The notes under the pieces are model-generated. The model searched no databases and was not told the DNA's origin. It saw only the letters and a program-made list of their open reading frames with translations. Shown here in pieces: positions 1-8,758 of a stretch of DNA of 64,000 nt. The translations under genes and the position numbers were made by a program. This DNA comes from Phycisphaera sp. GTDB taxonomy: Bacteria; Planctomycetota; Phycisphaerae; Phycisphaerales; Zrk34. Position 1 is the first letter of the stretch. Each line of letters opens with the position of its first letter. The stretch covers positions 52,722-116,721 of the forward strand of contig WGMA01000014.1 in the NCBI GenBank assembly GCA_016125285.1, in the 5' to 3' direction.

Positions 1-1
1 A

Positions 2-2571
2 CGCCTGCTCGCCAACACCGTCGTACAGTCGATCCACGATGCGCCCGAGTGGCCGCAGCAGTTCATCGAGGGCACGCCTTACGAGTTCAACCTCGTGCAC
101 GTGTCGATCCGCGACCTCGACGACGACGGGCTGATGAAGCTGTCGCGCGACGGCCACCTGTTCCTGTCGCTCGAAGAGATGACCGCCGTCCGCGACTACT
201 TCCGCGGCATCGACCGCGACCCGACCGACATCGAGCTCGAAACGCTCGCCCAGACGTGGTCCGAGCACTGCGTGCACAAGACGCTGAAGAGTCGGATTCG
301 CTACAGCGAATCCTCCAATTCCGAAATGGGGCCCACGGCCGCAGACTGGGCCGATCGTCCGGGTCACGAGCTCACCGAAGAAGGCCTCGTCATCGATAAC
401 TTATTGAAGTCGACGATCGCCGCGGCGACGAACCACCTGATCGCCGACGGCCTCGACTGGTGCATCAGCGTCTTCGTCGACAACGCCGGCATCATCCAGT
501 TCGACGACGAGCACGCGGTGACGTTCAAGGTCGAGACGCACAACCACCCCTCGGCGATCGAGCCGTACGGCGGCGCGGCGACGGGCATCGGCGGCTGCAT
601 CCGCGACACGATGGGCACCGGCCTGTGCGCCAAGCCCATCGCCAACACCGACATCTTCTGCGTCGCGAACCCCGGCATCGCGTTCGACGACCTGCCCAAG
701 GGCGTGCTGCACCCGCGGCGTGTGCTCAAGCAGGTCGTCGCCGGCGTGCGCGACTACGGCAACCGCATGGGCATCCCGACCGTCGACGGCCTCGTCTGGT
801 TCGACGACCGCTACCTCGGCAACCCGCTCGTGTTCGCCGGGTCCGTCGGCCTGATCCCCAACGACAAGTGCTTCGGCGACGCCAGGCCCGGCGACCGCAT
901 CGTCGTCCTCGGCGGGCGCACCGGGCGCGACGGCATCCACGGCGCGACCTTCTCCAGCGCCGAGCTGACCGACACGCACGCCGACGAGTTCAGCCACGCG
1001 GTGCAGATCGGCAACGCGATCACCGAGAAGAAGACGCTCGACGTGATCCTCCAGGCGCGCGATCACGCCGACGGGTGTCTGTACAGCGCGATCACCGACT
1101 GTGGCGCGGGCGGATACTCCAGCGCGGTCGGCGAGATGGGCGAGAAGATCGGCGCGTTCGTGCAGCTCGACAAGGCGCCGCTGAAGTATGCGGGCCTCAG
1201 CTACACCGAGATATGGATCAGCGAGGCGCAGGAACGCATGGTGCTCGCGGTGCCGGTCGAGAACCTCGACAAGGTGCGCGCCCTCGCCGCGGCGGAGGAC
1301 GTGGAGGTCTGCGACCTCGGCCACTTCGGCACGGACAACAAGGAGCTCGTGCTCAACTACTTCCACCACGAGGTGGGCCGACTCGCGATGGAGCTGCTGC
1401 ACGACGGCATCCCGCAGCCCGTGCGCGAGGCGGTGTGGAGCGGCGGACTGAATCACGCGCCCGCTGCGGATCAATCCGAAATCCGAAATCCGAAATCGGT
1501 GACACGCTGCTCGCGCTGCTCGGCCACCCCAACATCGCCTCCAAGCACTGGATCATCCGTCAGTACGACCACGAGGTGCAGGGCTCCAGCGTCGTCAAGC
1601 CGCTGGTCGGCGTGCATCAGGACGGCCCGTCGGACGCGTCGGTGATCCGGCCGAAGCTCAACACGTCGCGCGGCATCGCGCTGTCGTGCGGGCTGGCGAC
1701 GATGCTCGGCGACGTCGATCCCTACTGGATGACGCTCGCGGCGATCGACGAGGCGGTGCGCAACGCCGTGTGCGTCGGCGCGGACCCGAGCCGCATCGCG
1801 ATCCTCGACAACTTCTGCTGGGCGAAGTGCGACAAGCCGAAGAACCTCGGCTCGCTGGTCCGCGCGGCGGAGGCGTGCTACGACGGCGCGCTGGCGTATC
1901 GCACGCCGTTCGTGAGCGGCAAGGACTCGCTCAACAACCAGTTCACGCGCGACGACGGGTCGATCATCGAGATCCCGCCGACGCTGCTGATCAGCGCCGT
2001 GGGCATCGTCGACGACGTGGCCGAGTGCGTGACGATGGACGCCAAGCGCCCGGGCAACGTGCTGCTGCAGGTCGGCCTCACGACGCCGCACCTCGGCGGC
2101 TCGCACTACCACGCCGCTTGCGGCTTGGCATCCAGTGGCGACATCCCCCGCGTCGACCTGAACACCGCGCCGCACACGCTCGCGACCCTCGCCGAGCTGA
2201 TCACGCGGGCGTTGGTCCGCAGCGCCCACGACTGCTCGGAGGGCGGCATGCTCGTCGCCGCGGCGGAGATGGCGTTCGCCGGTCGCCTCGGCCTCGACCT
2301 TGACACCGCCGGCGTGCCGCGCGGGGGCGTGGAGCTGTCGACCACCGCCGCGTGTTTCGCCGAAACGCCCACGCGCGTGCTGCTCGAAGTCCACCCCGAC
2401 AAGATCGACGCCGTCGCCCGCACGCTGCGCGAGGCCGGCGTCCCGTTCGGCCAGATCGGCACGTTCACCGACACGCAGCGCCTCACGCTCCGCACGCCCG
2501 ACGCCGGCCTCATCGCCGACCTCGCCGTCGAAGACCTGTGGACCGCGTGGCGCACGCCCCTGAACTGGTGA
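2..2571 (+). CDS. purL: Phosphoribosylformylglycinamidine synthase, synthetase subunit (5'-partial, frameshifted)
   Basis: This enzyme converts FGAR, ATP and glutamine-derived ammonia to FGAM in de novo purine synthesis. The gene runs off the left edge. The first visible codons (LLANTVVQ) resemble a fused PurS-like segment, so this is probably the long PurL form. Family motifs include TWSEHC, a glycine-rich [11 protein letters not shown] stretch, [10 protein letters not shown], and in the second half YDHEVQG and GKDSLNNQF. Codons up to about 1473 are in one frame; from about 1498 ([12 protein letters not shown]) the homologous sequence continues in the -1 frame to the stop at 2571. The break coincides with three ATCCGAA heptamers at 1474-1494. 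Both halves keep normal high-GC coding character, which argues against long-standing decay. purQ lies about 2.4 kb downstream. Assembly error, slipped-strand variation or a true mutation remain open. Confidence 0.93.
1474..1497 (+). repeat. ATCCGAA heptamer array inside purL
   Basis: Three perfect ATCCGAA units at 1474-1480, 1481-1487 and 1488-1494 are followed by a partial ATC. The array falls in the linker between the two halves of PurL. A 7-bp unit changes the frame at each copy gained or lost: three copies leave the downstream half in the -1 frame, while one or four copies would restore it. Confidence 0.9.
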
Positions 2572-2635
2572 TCGCCTACACTATGTCCGTTTCGCGTCGC
2601 CGCTCGCGGCGTGTGACGAAGCGAAACAGATGCGG

Positions 2636-2694
2636 GATGCTCGATGCCGGATGGCTTCGCGGCATCGAGCATCCGGTAACCAGCATCCAGCATC
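2636..2694. repeat. Intergenic inverted repeat of the GATGCTG family
   Basis: A perfect 14-bp inverted repeat (2636-2649 with 2660-2673, 10-nt loop) is followed at 2681-2694 by two CAGCATC heptamers. It fills most of the gap between purL and the next gene and could act as an RNA hairpin or terminator. The same GATGCTG/CAGCATC words recur near 4779, 27825 and 49088. Confidence 0.8.
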
Positions 2695-2712
2695 TTTCAG
2701 CAGGAGTTGATG

Positions 2713-4731
2713 ATGCGTATCGCCTTTCGAATAGTCGCCATCGCGCTGTGCCTCGCCTCGTTCGCCCTTGCCGACGGCCCGGGCGACAACGTCGCCGACA
2801 GCGTCCGCCGCATCCCCAAGCTCGGCATCGAGGTCCCGGCGGAACAGAAGGCGGAGCTCGAGAAGAGGCTCGCCGATCTGGTCGGCCGCATGCAGCAGGT
2901 CGCGCAGGACAAGCACCTGATCGAGCTGCTGCCCGACATCGTCGTCTTCTACAAGGCGGCGCACGACGCGCTGGCCTATCAGGAGTTCTTCAACGAGCGC
3001 GAGATCAAGACCGCGTTCACGCTCATCGACGAAGGCGTCAAGCGCGCCGACGGCCTGCTCGCCGACGAGGCGCCGTGGGTGCATTCCACGGGACTCGTCG
3101 TGCGCGGCTACCGCTCGAAGATCGACGGATCGATCCAGCCCTACGGCCTGGTCGTGCCCGAGTCGTACGACTTCCACGGCTCGCGGAAGTTCAGGCTCGA
3201 CGTGTGGTTCCACGGCCGCGGCGAGACGCTCAGCGAGCTGGCGTTCGTCAACCAGCGCATGCACAGCCCCGGCCAGTACACGCCGCGCGACACGATCGTG
3301 CTGCACCCGTACGGCCGGTACTCCAACGCGTTCAAGTTCGCCGGGGAGGTCGACGTGCTCGAGGCGATCGAGGACGTCAAGCAGCGTTACCGCATCGACG
3401 ACGACATGATCTCCGTGCGCGGGTTCTCGATGGGCGGCGCGGCGTGCTGGCAGTTCGCCACGCACTACGCCGACCGCTGGTTCGCCGCGAACCCCGGCGC
3501 CGGGTTCGCCGAGACCGAGGAGTTTCTCCGCACGTTCCAGGGCGAGACGCTCAACCCCACGTGGTACGAACGCAAGCTGTGGAACATGTACGACTGCACC
3601 GATTACGCGGCGAACCTGTACAACCTGCCGACGGTGGCGTACAGCGGCGAGATCGACAAGCAGAAGCAGGCCGCGGACATCATGGCCAAGGCGCTGAACG
3701 CCGAGGGCATGACGCTGACGCACGTGATCGGGCCCGGCGCGGCGCACCACATCGAGCCCGGCGCCGCGAAGATCATCGAGGCGAAGCTCGACAGCATCGC
3801 CGCCACACCGCGACCCGCGCTGCGGCGTCGCGTCCAGCTCGTGACCTACACGCTGAGGTACAACCGCATGTACTGGGTCACGATCGACGGCATGGGCGAG
3901 CACTGGTCGCGCGCCCGCGTCGACGCGGCGTTCGTCGGCGACAACGCCGTGACGGTTACCACGAAGAACGTCACGGACCTGACGCTCGACGTGCCCGCCG
4001 GGACAAGCCCCGCGGCGATCGACAAGCCGATGACGCTGACGATCGACGGGCAGGCGATCCCCGGCGCGCCGCAGACCGAGACCGACCACTCGTGGCGTGT
4101 GCAGCTGTACCGCGAGGGCGACACGTGGAAGCTCGGCGGACGCCCGCTCGACATCGGCCTCCGCAAGTCGCACGACATGCAGGGCCCGATCGACGACGCG
4201 TTCATGGACTCGTTCATCTTCGTGCGTCCGACCGGCAGGGCCGCGAACGACAAGGTCGGCAAGTGGGCCGGGGCCGAGCTCGAGCACGCCATCGAGCACT
4301 GGCGGCGCCACTTCCGCGGCGAGGCGCGCGTCGTCAACGACACCGAGCTGACCGACCTGCAGATCGCTAACGCCAACATCGTGCTGTGGGGCGACCCCTC
4401 GTCCAACGCCGTGATGAAGAAGATCGCCGACAAGCTGCCGATCAAGTGGACCGGCGACGCGATCACCGCGGGCGACCGCAAGTGGCCCGCCGCGAACCAC
4501 GGCCTGATCGCGATCTACCCCAACCCGCTGAACCCCTCACGCTACGTCGTGCTCAACAGCAGCTTCACCTACCGCGAGTTCGCGTACCTCAACAACGCCC
4601 GCCAAGTCCCCAAGCTGCCCGACTGGGCGGTGATCGACGTCGACACCCCGCCCGACGCGCTGTGGCCCGGCAAGGTCGTCGACGCGGACTTCTTCGACGA
4701 GGCCTGGGCGCTGAAGCCCGCAAGGAAGTAA
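2713..4731 (+). CDS. Secreted prolyl-oligopeptidase/esterase-like alpha/beta hydrolase
   Basis: The 672-residue protein has a Sec signal peptide (MRIAFRIVAIALCLASFALA) and is probably exported. After a helical region, an alpha/beta-hydrolase domain carries the nucleophile elbow GFSMGG (Ser239), with a candidate acid and His further on (PGAAHHIEPG). The C-terminal ~250 residues form one or more extra domains of unknown role. Related planctomycete proteins are annotated as prolyl oligopeptidase- or PHB-depolymerase-like esterases; the substrate is not predictable. The ATG at 2713 lies six bases after AGGAG (2702-2706), which favours it over TTG 2707 or ATG 2710. The gene sits between purL and purQ but has no evident purine role. 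Confidence 0.8.
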   Translation: MRIAFRIVAIALCLASFALADGPGDNVADSVRRIPKLGIEVPAEQKAELEKRLADLVGRMQQVAQDKHLIELLPDIVVFYKAAHDALAYQEFFNEREIKTAFTLIDEGVKRADGLLADEAPWVHSTGLVVRGYRSKIDGSIQPYGLVVPESYDFHGSRKFRLDVWFHGRGETLSELAFVNQRMHSPGQYTPRDTIVLHPYGRYSNAFKFAGEVDVLEAIEDVKQRYRIDDDMISVRGFSMGGAACWQFATHYADRWFAANPGAGFAETEEFLRTFQGETLNPTWYERKLWNMYDCTDYAANLYNLPTVAYSGEIDKQKQAADIMAKALNAEGMTLTHVIGPGAAHHIEPGAAKIIEAKLDSIAATPRPALRRRVQLVTYTLRYNRMYWVTIDGMGEHWSRARVDAAFVGDNAVTVTTKNVTDLTLDVPAGTSPAAIDKPMTLTIDGQAIPGAPQTETDHSWRVQLYREGDTWKLGGRPLDIGLRKSHDMQGPIDDAFMDSFIFVRPTGRAANDKVGKWAGAELEHAIEHWRRHFRGEARVVNDTELTDLQIANANIVLWGDPSSNAVMKKIADKLPIKWTGDAITAGDRKWPAANHGLIAIYPNPLNPSRYVVLNSSFTYREFAYLNNARQVPKLPDWAVIDVDTPPDALWPGKVVDADFFDEAWALKPARK

Positions 4732-4890
4732 TGACCAATGACCAGGCGCCAATGACCAATGCCAGGGAGATGATGCTCGATGCTGGATGGCTCCGCGGCT
4801 TCGGTCATCCAGCATCGCGAGCGAAGCGAGCCATCCAGTATCCCGCATCGGTTCCCCATTGATCATTGGGATTGGGTCATTGGGCATTCC
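4730..4890. repeat. Compound intergenic repeat (AATGACC heptamers around a GATGCTGGATG inverted repeat)
   Basis: AATGACC units at 4730-4736, 4737-4743 and 4751-4757 stay in 7-bp register across one variant unit. Their inverse appears at about 4875-4890 (GGGTCATTGGGCATT). Nested inside is an 11-bp inverted repeat, GATGCTGGATG (4779-4789) with its complement at 4806-4816. The structure fills the gap before purQ. It starts within the stop codon of the upstream gene. Confidence 0.75.
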
Positions 4891-4938
4891 CGTCAGGCGC
4901 GGTCTGGCGGCGAGCCGATTTGCTATCATGGATCGATC

Positions 4939-5715
4939 ATGAAACCGAAAACACTCATCCTCCGCACGGCCGGGACGAACTGCGACGAAGAGCTCGCGCA
5001 CGCGTTTCGGCTGGCGGGGTCGGACACGGACAAAGTCCACCTCAACACGCTGATCGAGCAGCCGGCGATGCTCGACGGATTCGACATGCTCGGGCTGCCC
5101 GGCGGGTTCAGCTACGGCGACGACATCGCGGCGGGGCGCATCTTCGCGAACCGCCTGCGGCATCGCCTCTACGACGCGCTGCGGACGTTCGTCGCGGCGG
5201 GCAAGCCGGTCATCGGCATCTGCAACGGCTTCCAGCTGATGGTCAAGGCGGGGCTGCTCCCGGCGTTCGAGCTGCCGGAGGGCGCGCCGCCGAAGCAGGT
5301 CGTCACGCTGACCGACAACGCGAAGCCGCGATTTGTCGATCGTTGGGTCGGCCTGCGTGTCGACGCCGACACGCGCTGCGTGTGGACGGCGGGGCTCGGC
5401 GAGTTCGAGCTGCCGATCGCGCACGGCGAGGGCCGCTTCGTCGCCGACGACGACGTGCTCAACAAGCTCGAGGAGCAGGGCCAGGTCGCGCTGCGTTACA
5501 CCGACAACCCCAACGGCTCGCTGCGCGACATCGCGGGCCTGTGCGACCCGACCGGCCTCGTGTTCGGACTGATGCCGCACCCCGAGCGCTTCACGCACAT
5601 CACCAACCACCCGCGCTGGACCCGCGAGACGATCACGTCACCCGCGGGCCTGCAGATGTTCCGCAACGCGGTGGCGCACGTGACGTCCGACAACGGCGCG
5701 CCGGCGGGGGCGTGA
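4939..5715 (+). CDS. purQ: Phosphoribosylformylglycinamidine synthase, glutaminase subunit
   Basis: PurQ is the class I glutamine amidotransferase that supplies ammonia to PurL. The 258-residue protein begins KTLILRTAGTNCDEE, and has the nucleophile elbow GICNGFQ (Cys95) and a C-terminal LMPHPER with the catalytic His and nearby Glu. This length fits the longer PurQ type that works with PurS-containing PurL. The ATG at 4939 was chosen because homologous sequence starts there; the frame is open upstream but reads through repeat DNA. A possible -10 (TATCAT, 4925-4930) lies just before it. Because purL is frameshifted, the presence of an intact purQ suggests the pathway is still used. Confidence 0.93.
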   Translation: MKPKTLILRTAGTNCDEELAHAFRLAGSDTDKVHLNTLIEQPAMLDGFDMLGLPGGFSYGDDIAAGRIFANRLRHRLYDALRTFVAAGKPVIGICNGFQLMVKAGLLPAFELPEGAPPKQVVTLTDNAKPRFVDRWVGLRVDADTRCVWTAGLGEFELPIAHGEGRFVADDDVLNKLEEQGQVALRYTDNPNGSLRDIAGLCDPTGLVFGLMPHPERFTHITNHPRWTRETITSPAGLQMFRNAVAHVTSDNGAPAGA

Positions 5716-5733
5716 TCAGATTGTCATTTGGGC

Positions 5734-5960
5734 TCGGGTGGCACTGACAAGCGCCGCTTGTCAGTGGCGCTGTGCCTTGTATCGTGTCGGCGGCGCGCGA
5801 TGGATGTGCGGTTGGAGGGCTCGCTTGGGCGGGTTTCTTTCACCCTCGCCCTCTCCCGGTGGGAGAGCGGAATGGCGCACCGACACACGGCGGGGAACGA
5901 GAACACGATCACCAAATGATGTTCGCCACTGACAAGCTGCGCTTGTCAGTGCCACCCCGA
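5734..5960. repeat. REPIN/MITE-like element: two inverted copies of a CACTGACAAGC hairpin
   Basis: Hairpin 1 is CACTGACAAGC at 5742-5752 with its complement at 5756-5766. Hairpin 2 has the same arms at 5927-5937 and 5941-5951. The flanks show the copies are inverted relative to each other: CTCGGGTGG precedes the first and CCACCCCGA follows the second. The whole ~227 bp therefore looks like a REP doublet (REPIN) or small MITE. The interior holds no convincing gene but includes a CACCCTCGCCCTCTCCC...GGGAGAG stretch near 5841-5871 related to the repeat at 11921-12061. The right end abuts the stop codon of the next gene. Confidence 0.75.
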
Positions 5961-6320
5961 TCACGGATGGTCGAGCACGTCGACGATCGAGCACGCCATG
6001 ATGGGTTGGAACCCGAGCACGCGCGCCAGGTCGATGACCTCGTCGGACTCGGTGCCGGGGTTGAGCCAGAGTTCGCCCACGTCGCCGCGCTCCGCGAGGG
6101 CGGGCAGCACGTCGAGCACGCGCTTGGGCGGCAGATAAACGGTCGCGCGATCGATCGGTCCCGGCACGGCGCTCACGTCGGGGTAGACCTCGAGACCTTC
6201 GATCTCGCTGGCTGTCGGGTTCACCGGCAGCACGGTGTGGCCCTGACGCAGGTACACGCGCACCGCCTTGTTGCCGTACTTGCTCGGGTCCGTCGACGCG
6301 CCGATCACCATTACACGCAT
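5961..6320 (-). CDS. CoA-binding domain protein (YccU-like)
   Basis: A small Rossmann-fold protein of 119 residues. It opens with a nucleotide-binding loop (VMVIGASTDPSKYG) and contains PVNP and LWLNPG, as in the CoA_binding_2 family. Such proteins bind CoA; their cellular role is unclear. The start at 6320 is preceded by GGAGG about eight bases upstream, and the frame before it has no family similarity. It follows the hydroxyproline-type cluster on the same strand but is separated by repeat DNA, so operon membership is doubtful. Confidence 0.85.
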   Translation of the reverse strand: MRVMVIGASTDPSKYGNKAVRVYLRQGHTVLPVNPTASEIEGLEVYPDVSAVPGPIDRATVYLPPKRVLDVLPALAERGDVGELWLNPGTESDEVIDLARVLGFQPIMACSIVDVLDHP

Positions 6321-6373
6321 GTCATGCCTCCAACGTGTTCGATGCGGGCGCACATCTTTCGGTCACCCTCTCG

Positions 6374-6415
6374 GTCATTTCGCATTTTGCAATGACCATT
6401 TTTCAATTTGCATTT
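6374..6415. repeat. Degenerate 7-bp-period repeat (CATTT family)
   Basis: Six consecutive 7-mers share register here: GTCATTT, CGCATTT, TGCAATG, ACCATTT, TTCAATT, TGCATTT. This AT-rich tract between two minus-strand genes resembles the tracts at 29095 and 63768 and contrasts with the GC-rich surroundings. Confidence 0.65.
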
Positions 6416-6436
6416 TCTTATAGGCGCTCGTGCCGC

Positions 6437-7714
6437 TCACCCGCGTAGCCGCGGGTCGTAGTGTCGCGGCTCGACGTGCGGGCGCTGGCCGGTGACGAGC
6501 TCCGCGGCGAGGCGGCCGGAGGCGGGTCCCATCGACATGCCGACCATGCTGTGTCCCGCGGCGACGACGACGTTGCTGAACGTGCGTGACGGGCCGATGA
6601 GCGGCACGCCGTCGGGGGTCATCGGTCGCCAGCCGGTCCACGTCTCCTCGATCGGCTCGGCGGTGGGTTCGTAGAGGTAAGGCCGGGCGCCGATCTCCAG
6701 CAGCTTCACGCGGTGCTTTTCGATCGAGTCGTCGTAGCCGTTGAACTCCATCAGCGAGCCGAGGCGGTAGCCGGTGCGCATGGGCGTGACGGCGACCTTG
6801 TGCTCCTGGAAGATCATCGGGATCGCCGGGCAGCGCTCGGGCCGGGGCATGGTGATGGAGTAGCCCTTGCCGGGCTGGATGCGGAGCCTGACGCCGAGCG
6901 CCTCCTGGAACTTCGGCGCGAGGGCGCCGGTGGCGAGGACGAAGGCGTCGGCGGTGATGTCGTGGCCGGTGGTCTCGGGCCCGCCGACGAAGACCGCGCG
7001 GGCCTTGCCGGTGGCGCTGTCTCGGATGAAGTGATTGACGGGGGTGTGCTCGTAGATGGTGACGTGGTGCTTGTTGAGCACGCGTTTCATCTCGGCCATG
7101 AGCCGGTCGGGTCGCACGTGCGCGTCGCACTCGTAGTGCCATCCGCCCGCGACGCCCGGCCGCAGCGCCGGCTCGAGCTCGATCAGCGCATCGCCGTCGT
7201 AGCGTGTGGCGCCGATGCCGAAGTGCTTGCGGACGAGCGCGTCGGTCTGGCCGTAGTGCTCCATGCCGGATTCGGTCATGTAGACGAACAGCACGCCGCG
7301 GTGCTCCCACTCGCAGTCGAGGCCCTCCTCGTCGAGCAGCTTGAGGTACAGCTCCATCGACGAGTTGAGCAGGGCGGCGCGGGCGCGCCCCGACGCGAGC
7401 ATCGCCGGCTTCTTGCAGGCCCGCATGAACCGCCACAGCCAGCCCCACAGCTCCGGGTCGAACCGCGGCTTGATCTTGAACGGCGTGTTGCGACCGAGCA
7501 TCGCCTTCAGCGCCTTGCTCACCGCGCCCGGCTGCGACAGCGGCAGCACGTGGCTCGGGCAGATCAGGCCGCAGTTGCCGTGCGAGCAGCCGTGGCCGAA
7601 CGCGCCCTTGTCGATCAGCGTGACGCGGCGTCCCTGGCGCGCCAGGTAGTACGCGGTGTACGCCCCGATGACGCCGCCGCCGATCACCACGACATGGTTG
7701 GGTTCGTTGCTCAC
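6437..7714 (-). CDS. FAD-dependent D-amino-acid/D-hydroxyproline dehydrogenase (DadA-like)
   Basis: A DAO-family flavoenzyme of 425 residues with the dinucleotide-binding motif VVVIGGGVIGAYTA at residues 8-21. It resembles D-amino acid dehydrogenases (usually 410-430 residues). In this neighbourhood the likely reaction is oxidation of cis-4-hydroxy-D-proline to pyrroline-4-hydroxy-2-carboxylate. Start: GTG at 7714 gives VSNEPNHVVVIGG, just outside the upstream epimerase gene (ends 7738); an ATG at 7759 would overlap that gene by 22 bases. It is last in a four-gene minus-strand run with short spacings. The substrate is inferred from context; a different D-amino acid or a sarcosine-like substrate is possible. 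Confidence 0.85.
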   Translation of the reverse strand: MSNEPNHVVVIGGGVIGAYTAYYLARQGRRVTLIDKGAFGHGCSHGNCGLICPSHVLPLSQPGAVSKALKAMLGRNTPFKIKPRFDPELWGWLWRFMRACKKPAMLASGRARAALLNSSMELYLKLLDEEGLDCEWEHRGVLFVYMTESGMEHYGQTDALVRKHFGIGATRYDGDALIELEPALRPGVAGGWHYECDAHVRPDRLMAEMKRVLNKHHVTIYEHTPVNHFIRDSATGKARAVFVGGPETTGHDITADAFVLATGALAPKFQEALGVRLRIQPGKGYSITMPRPERCPAIPMIFQEHKVAVTPMRTGYRLGSLMEFNGYDDSIEKHRVKLLEIGARPYLYEPTAEPIEETWTGWRPMTPDGVPLIGPSRTFSNVVVAAGHSMVGMSMGPASGRLAAELVTGQRPHVEPRHYDPRLRG

Positions 7715-7737
7715 GTCCGTATCGTACCGCCTGGCGT

Positions 7738-8742
7738 CTACCCGCGGATGCCCAGGCAAAAAGGATCAATCGGGTCAAGGATCAGCGTCGACTCGGCGTT
7801 GACGTACGCCGCGCCGCGGATGCGGGGGGTGACGCGGATTATAGCATCGTCGCCTTTGGTGACACCCCGCGCGGGCTTGGCTGTCGCCTCGAACACGCTG
7901 CCGACGATGCTCTCCTGCCGCCAGACCGCGCCGGGCTCGAGCTTGCCGTCGGCCACGAGGCACGCGACCTTCGCGCTGGTGCCCGTGCCGCAGGGCGAGC
8001 GGTCGTACGCCTTGCCGGGACACAGCACGAAATTACGCGAATCGTTGGAAGGATCGCCGGGCGGGCCGAACAGCTCGATGTGGTCGATGTGCCCGCCCTC
8101 GAGCGCCGGGTCGCCGGTGATCCCGTCGCGCTCCAGCGCCCGGCGGATGCGCCAGGTCACGTCGGTGAGCCGCTCGACGTTGTCGACGGTGAGGCGTTCG
8201 CTGTGTCCGCCCGCGGCGTGCGCGGCGTCGCTGACCAGGAAGAACCAGTTGCCGCCCCACGCCACGTCGCCGGTGACCGGGCCCAGGCCCTCGACGTCGA
8301 CGGTGACGCCCGTGGCGTGCCGGTGGCTGGTGACGTTTTCAATGGTCGCCTCGTTGGCGTTGTGCAGTTCGACCGTGACGACGCCCACGGAGGTCTCGAA
8401 GCGGTGTGTGCCGATGCCGATGCGCCCGAGGTGAGCCAGCGCCACGGCGACGCCGATCGTGCCGTGCCCGCACATGTGCAGCGGGCCGACGTTGTTGAAG
8501 AAGATCACGCCGGTCGCGCACGCCTTATCGACCGGCTCGACGAGCAGCGCCCCGACCATCACGTCGGACCCGCGCGGCTCGTTGACCACCGCCGCGCGGA
8601 ACCCGTCGTGCTGATCGCGAAACCGCGCCCGCCGCTCGGCGACCGATCCGCCGCCGAGGTCCGGCCCGCCGGAGACCACGACGCGCGTGGGCTCGCCGCC
8701 GGTGTGGGTGTCGATGACTTTGACCTGTTGCATGCCCGTCAT
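7738..8742 (-). CDS. 4-hydroxyproline 2-epimerase (proline racemase family)
   Basis: A 334-residue protein of the proline racemase family. Both catalytic cysteines are present: Cys91 in MCGHGTIG and Cys251 in [12 protein letters not shown]. This pair distinguishes epimerases and racemases from trans-3-hydroxyproline dehydratases, which have Thr at the second site. The early motif [12 protein letters not shown] is typical. The expected reaction is interconversion of trans-4-hydroxy-L-proline and cis-4-hydroxy-D-proline in the cytoplasm. It lies 16 bases after the DapA-family gene and 23 bases before the FAD oxidase, as expected of one transcript. Confidence 0.9.
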   Translation of the reverse strand: MTGMQQVKVIDTHTGGEPTRVVVSGGPDLGGGSVAERRARFRDQHDGFRAAVVNEPRGSDVMVGALLVEPVDKACATGVIFFNNVGPLHMCGHGTIGVAVALAHLGRIGIGTHRFETSVGVVTVELHNANEATIENVTSHRHATGVTVDVEGLGPVTGDVAWGGNWFFLVSDAAHAAGGHSERLTVDNVERLTDVTWRIRRALERDGITGDPALEGGHIDHIELFGPPGDPSNDSRNFVLCPGKAYDRSPCGTGTSAKVACLVADGKLEPGAVWRQESIVGSVFEATAKPARGVTKGDDAIIRVTPRIRGAAYVNAESTLILDPIDPFCLGIRG

Positions 8743-8758
8743 GGTAAGTCAGATCCGC

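Noticed and set aside
401..1474. Long open frame on the minus strand opposite purL
   Set aside because: It is rich in Arg, Ala, Val and His with no domain and mirrors purL codons; high-GC genes often leave such antisense frames open.
460..1497. Upstream part of the frame used by the second half of purL
   Set aside because: Its sequence before 1498 is Arg-rich shadow of the true PurL frame; only the part after the heptamer array matches PurL.
1474..1500. Programmed -1 ribosomal frameshift in purL
   Set aside because: No X XXY YYZ slippery heptamer in the right frame and no clear downstream pseudoknot was seen; copy-number change of the heptamer explains the shift more simply.
5728..5994. Several short open frames within the CACTGACAAGC element
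   Set aside because: They translate the hairpin repeats themselves and change with orientation; no ribosome site or domain.
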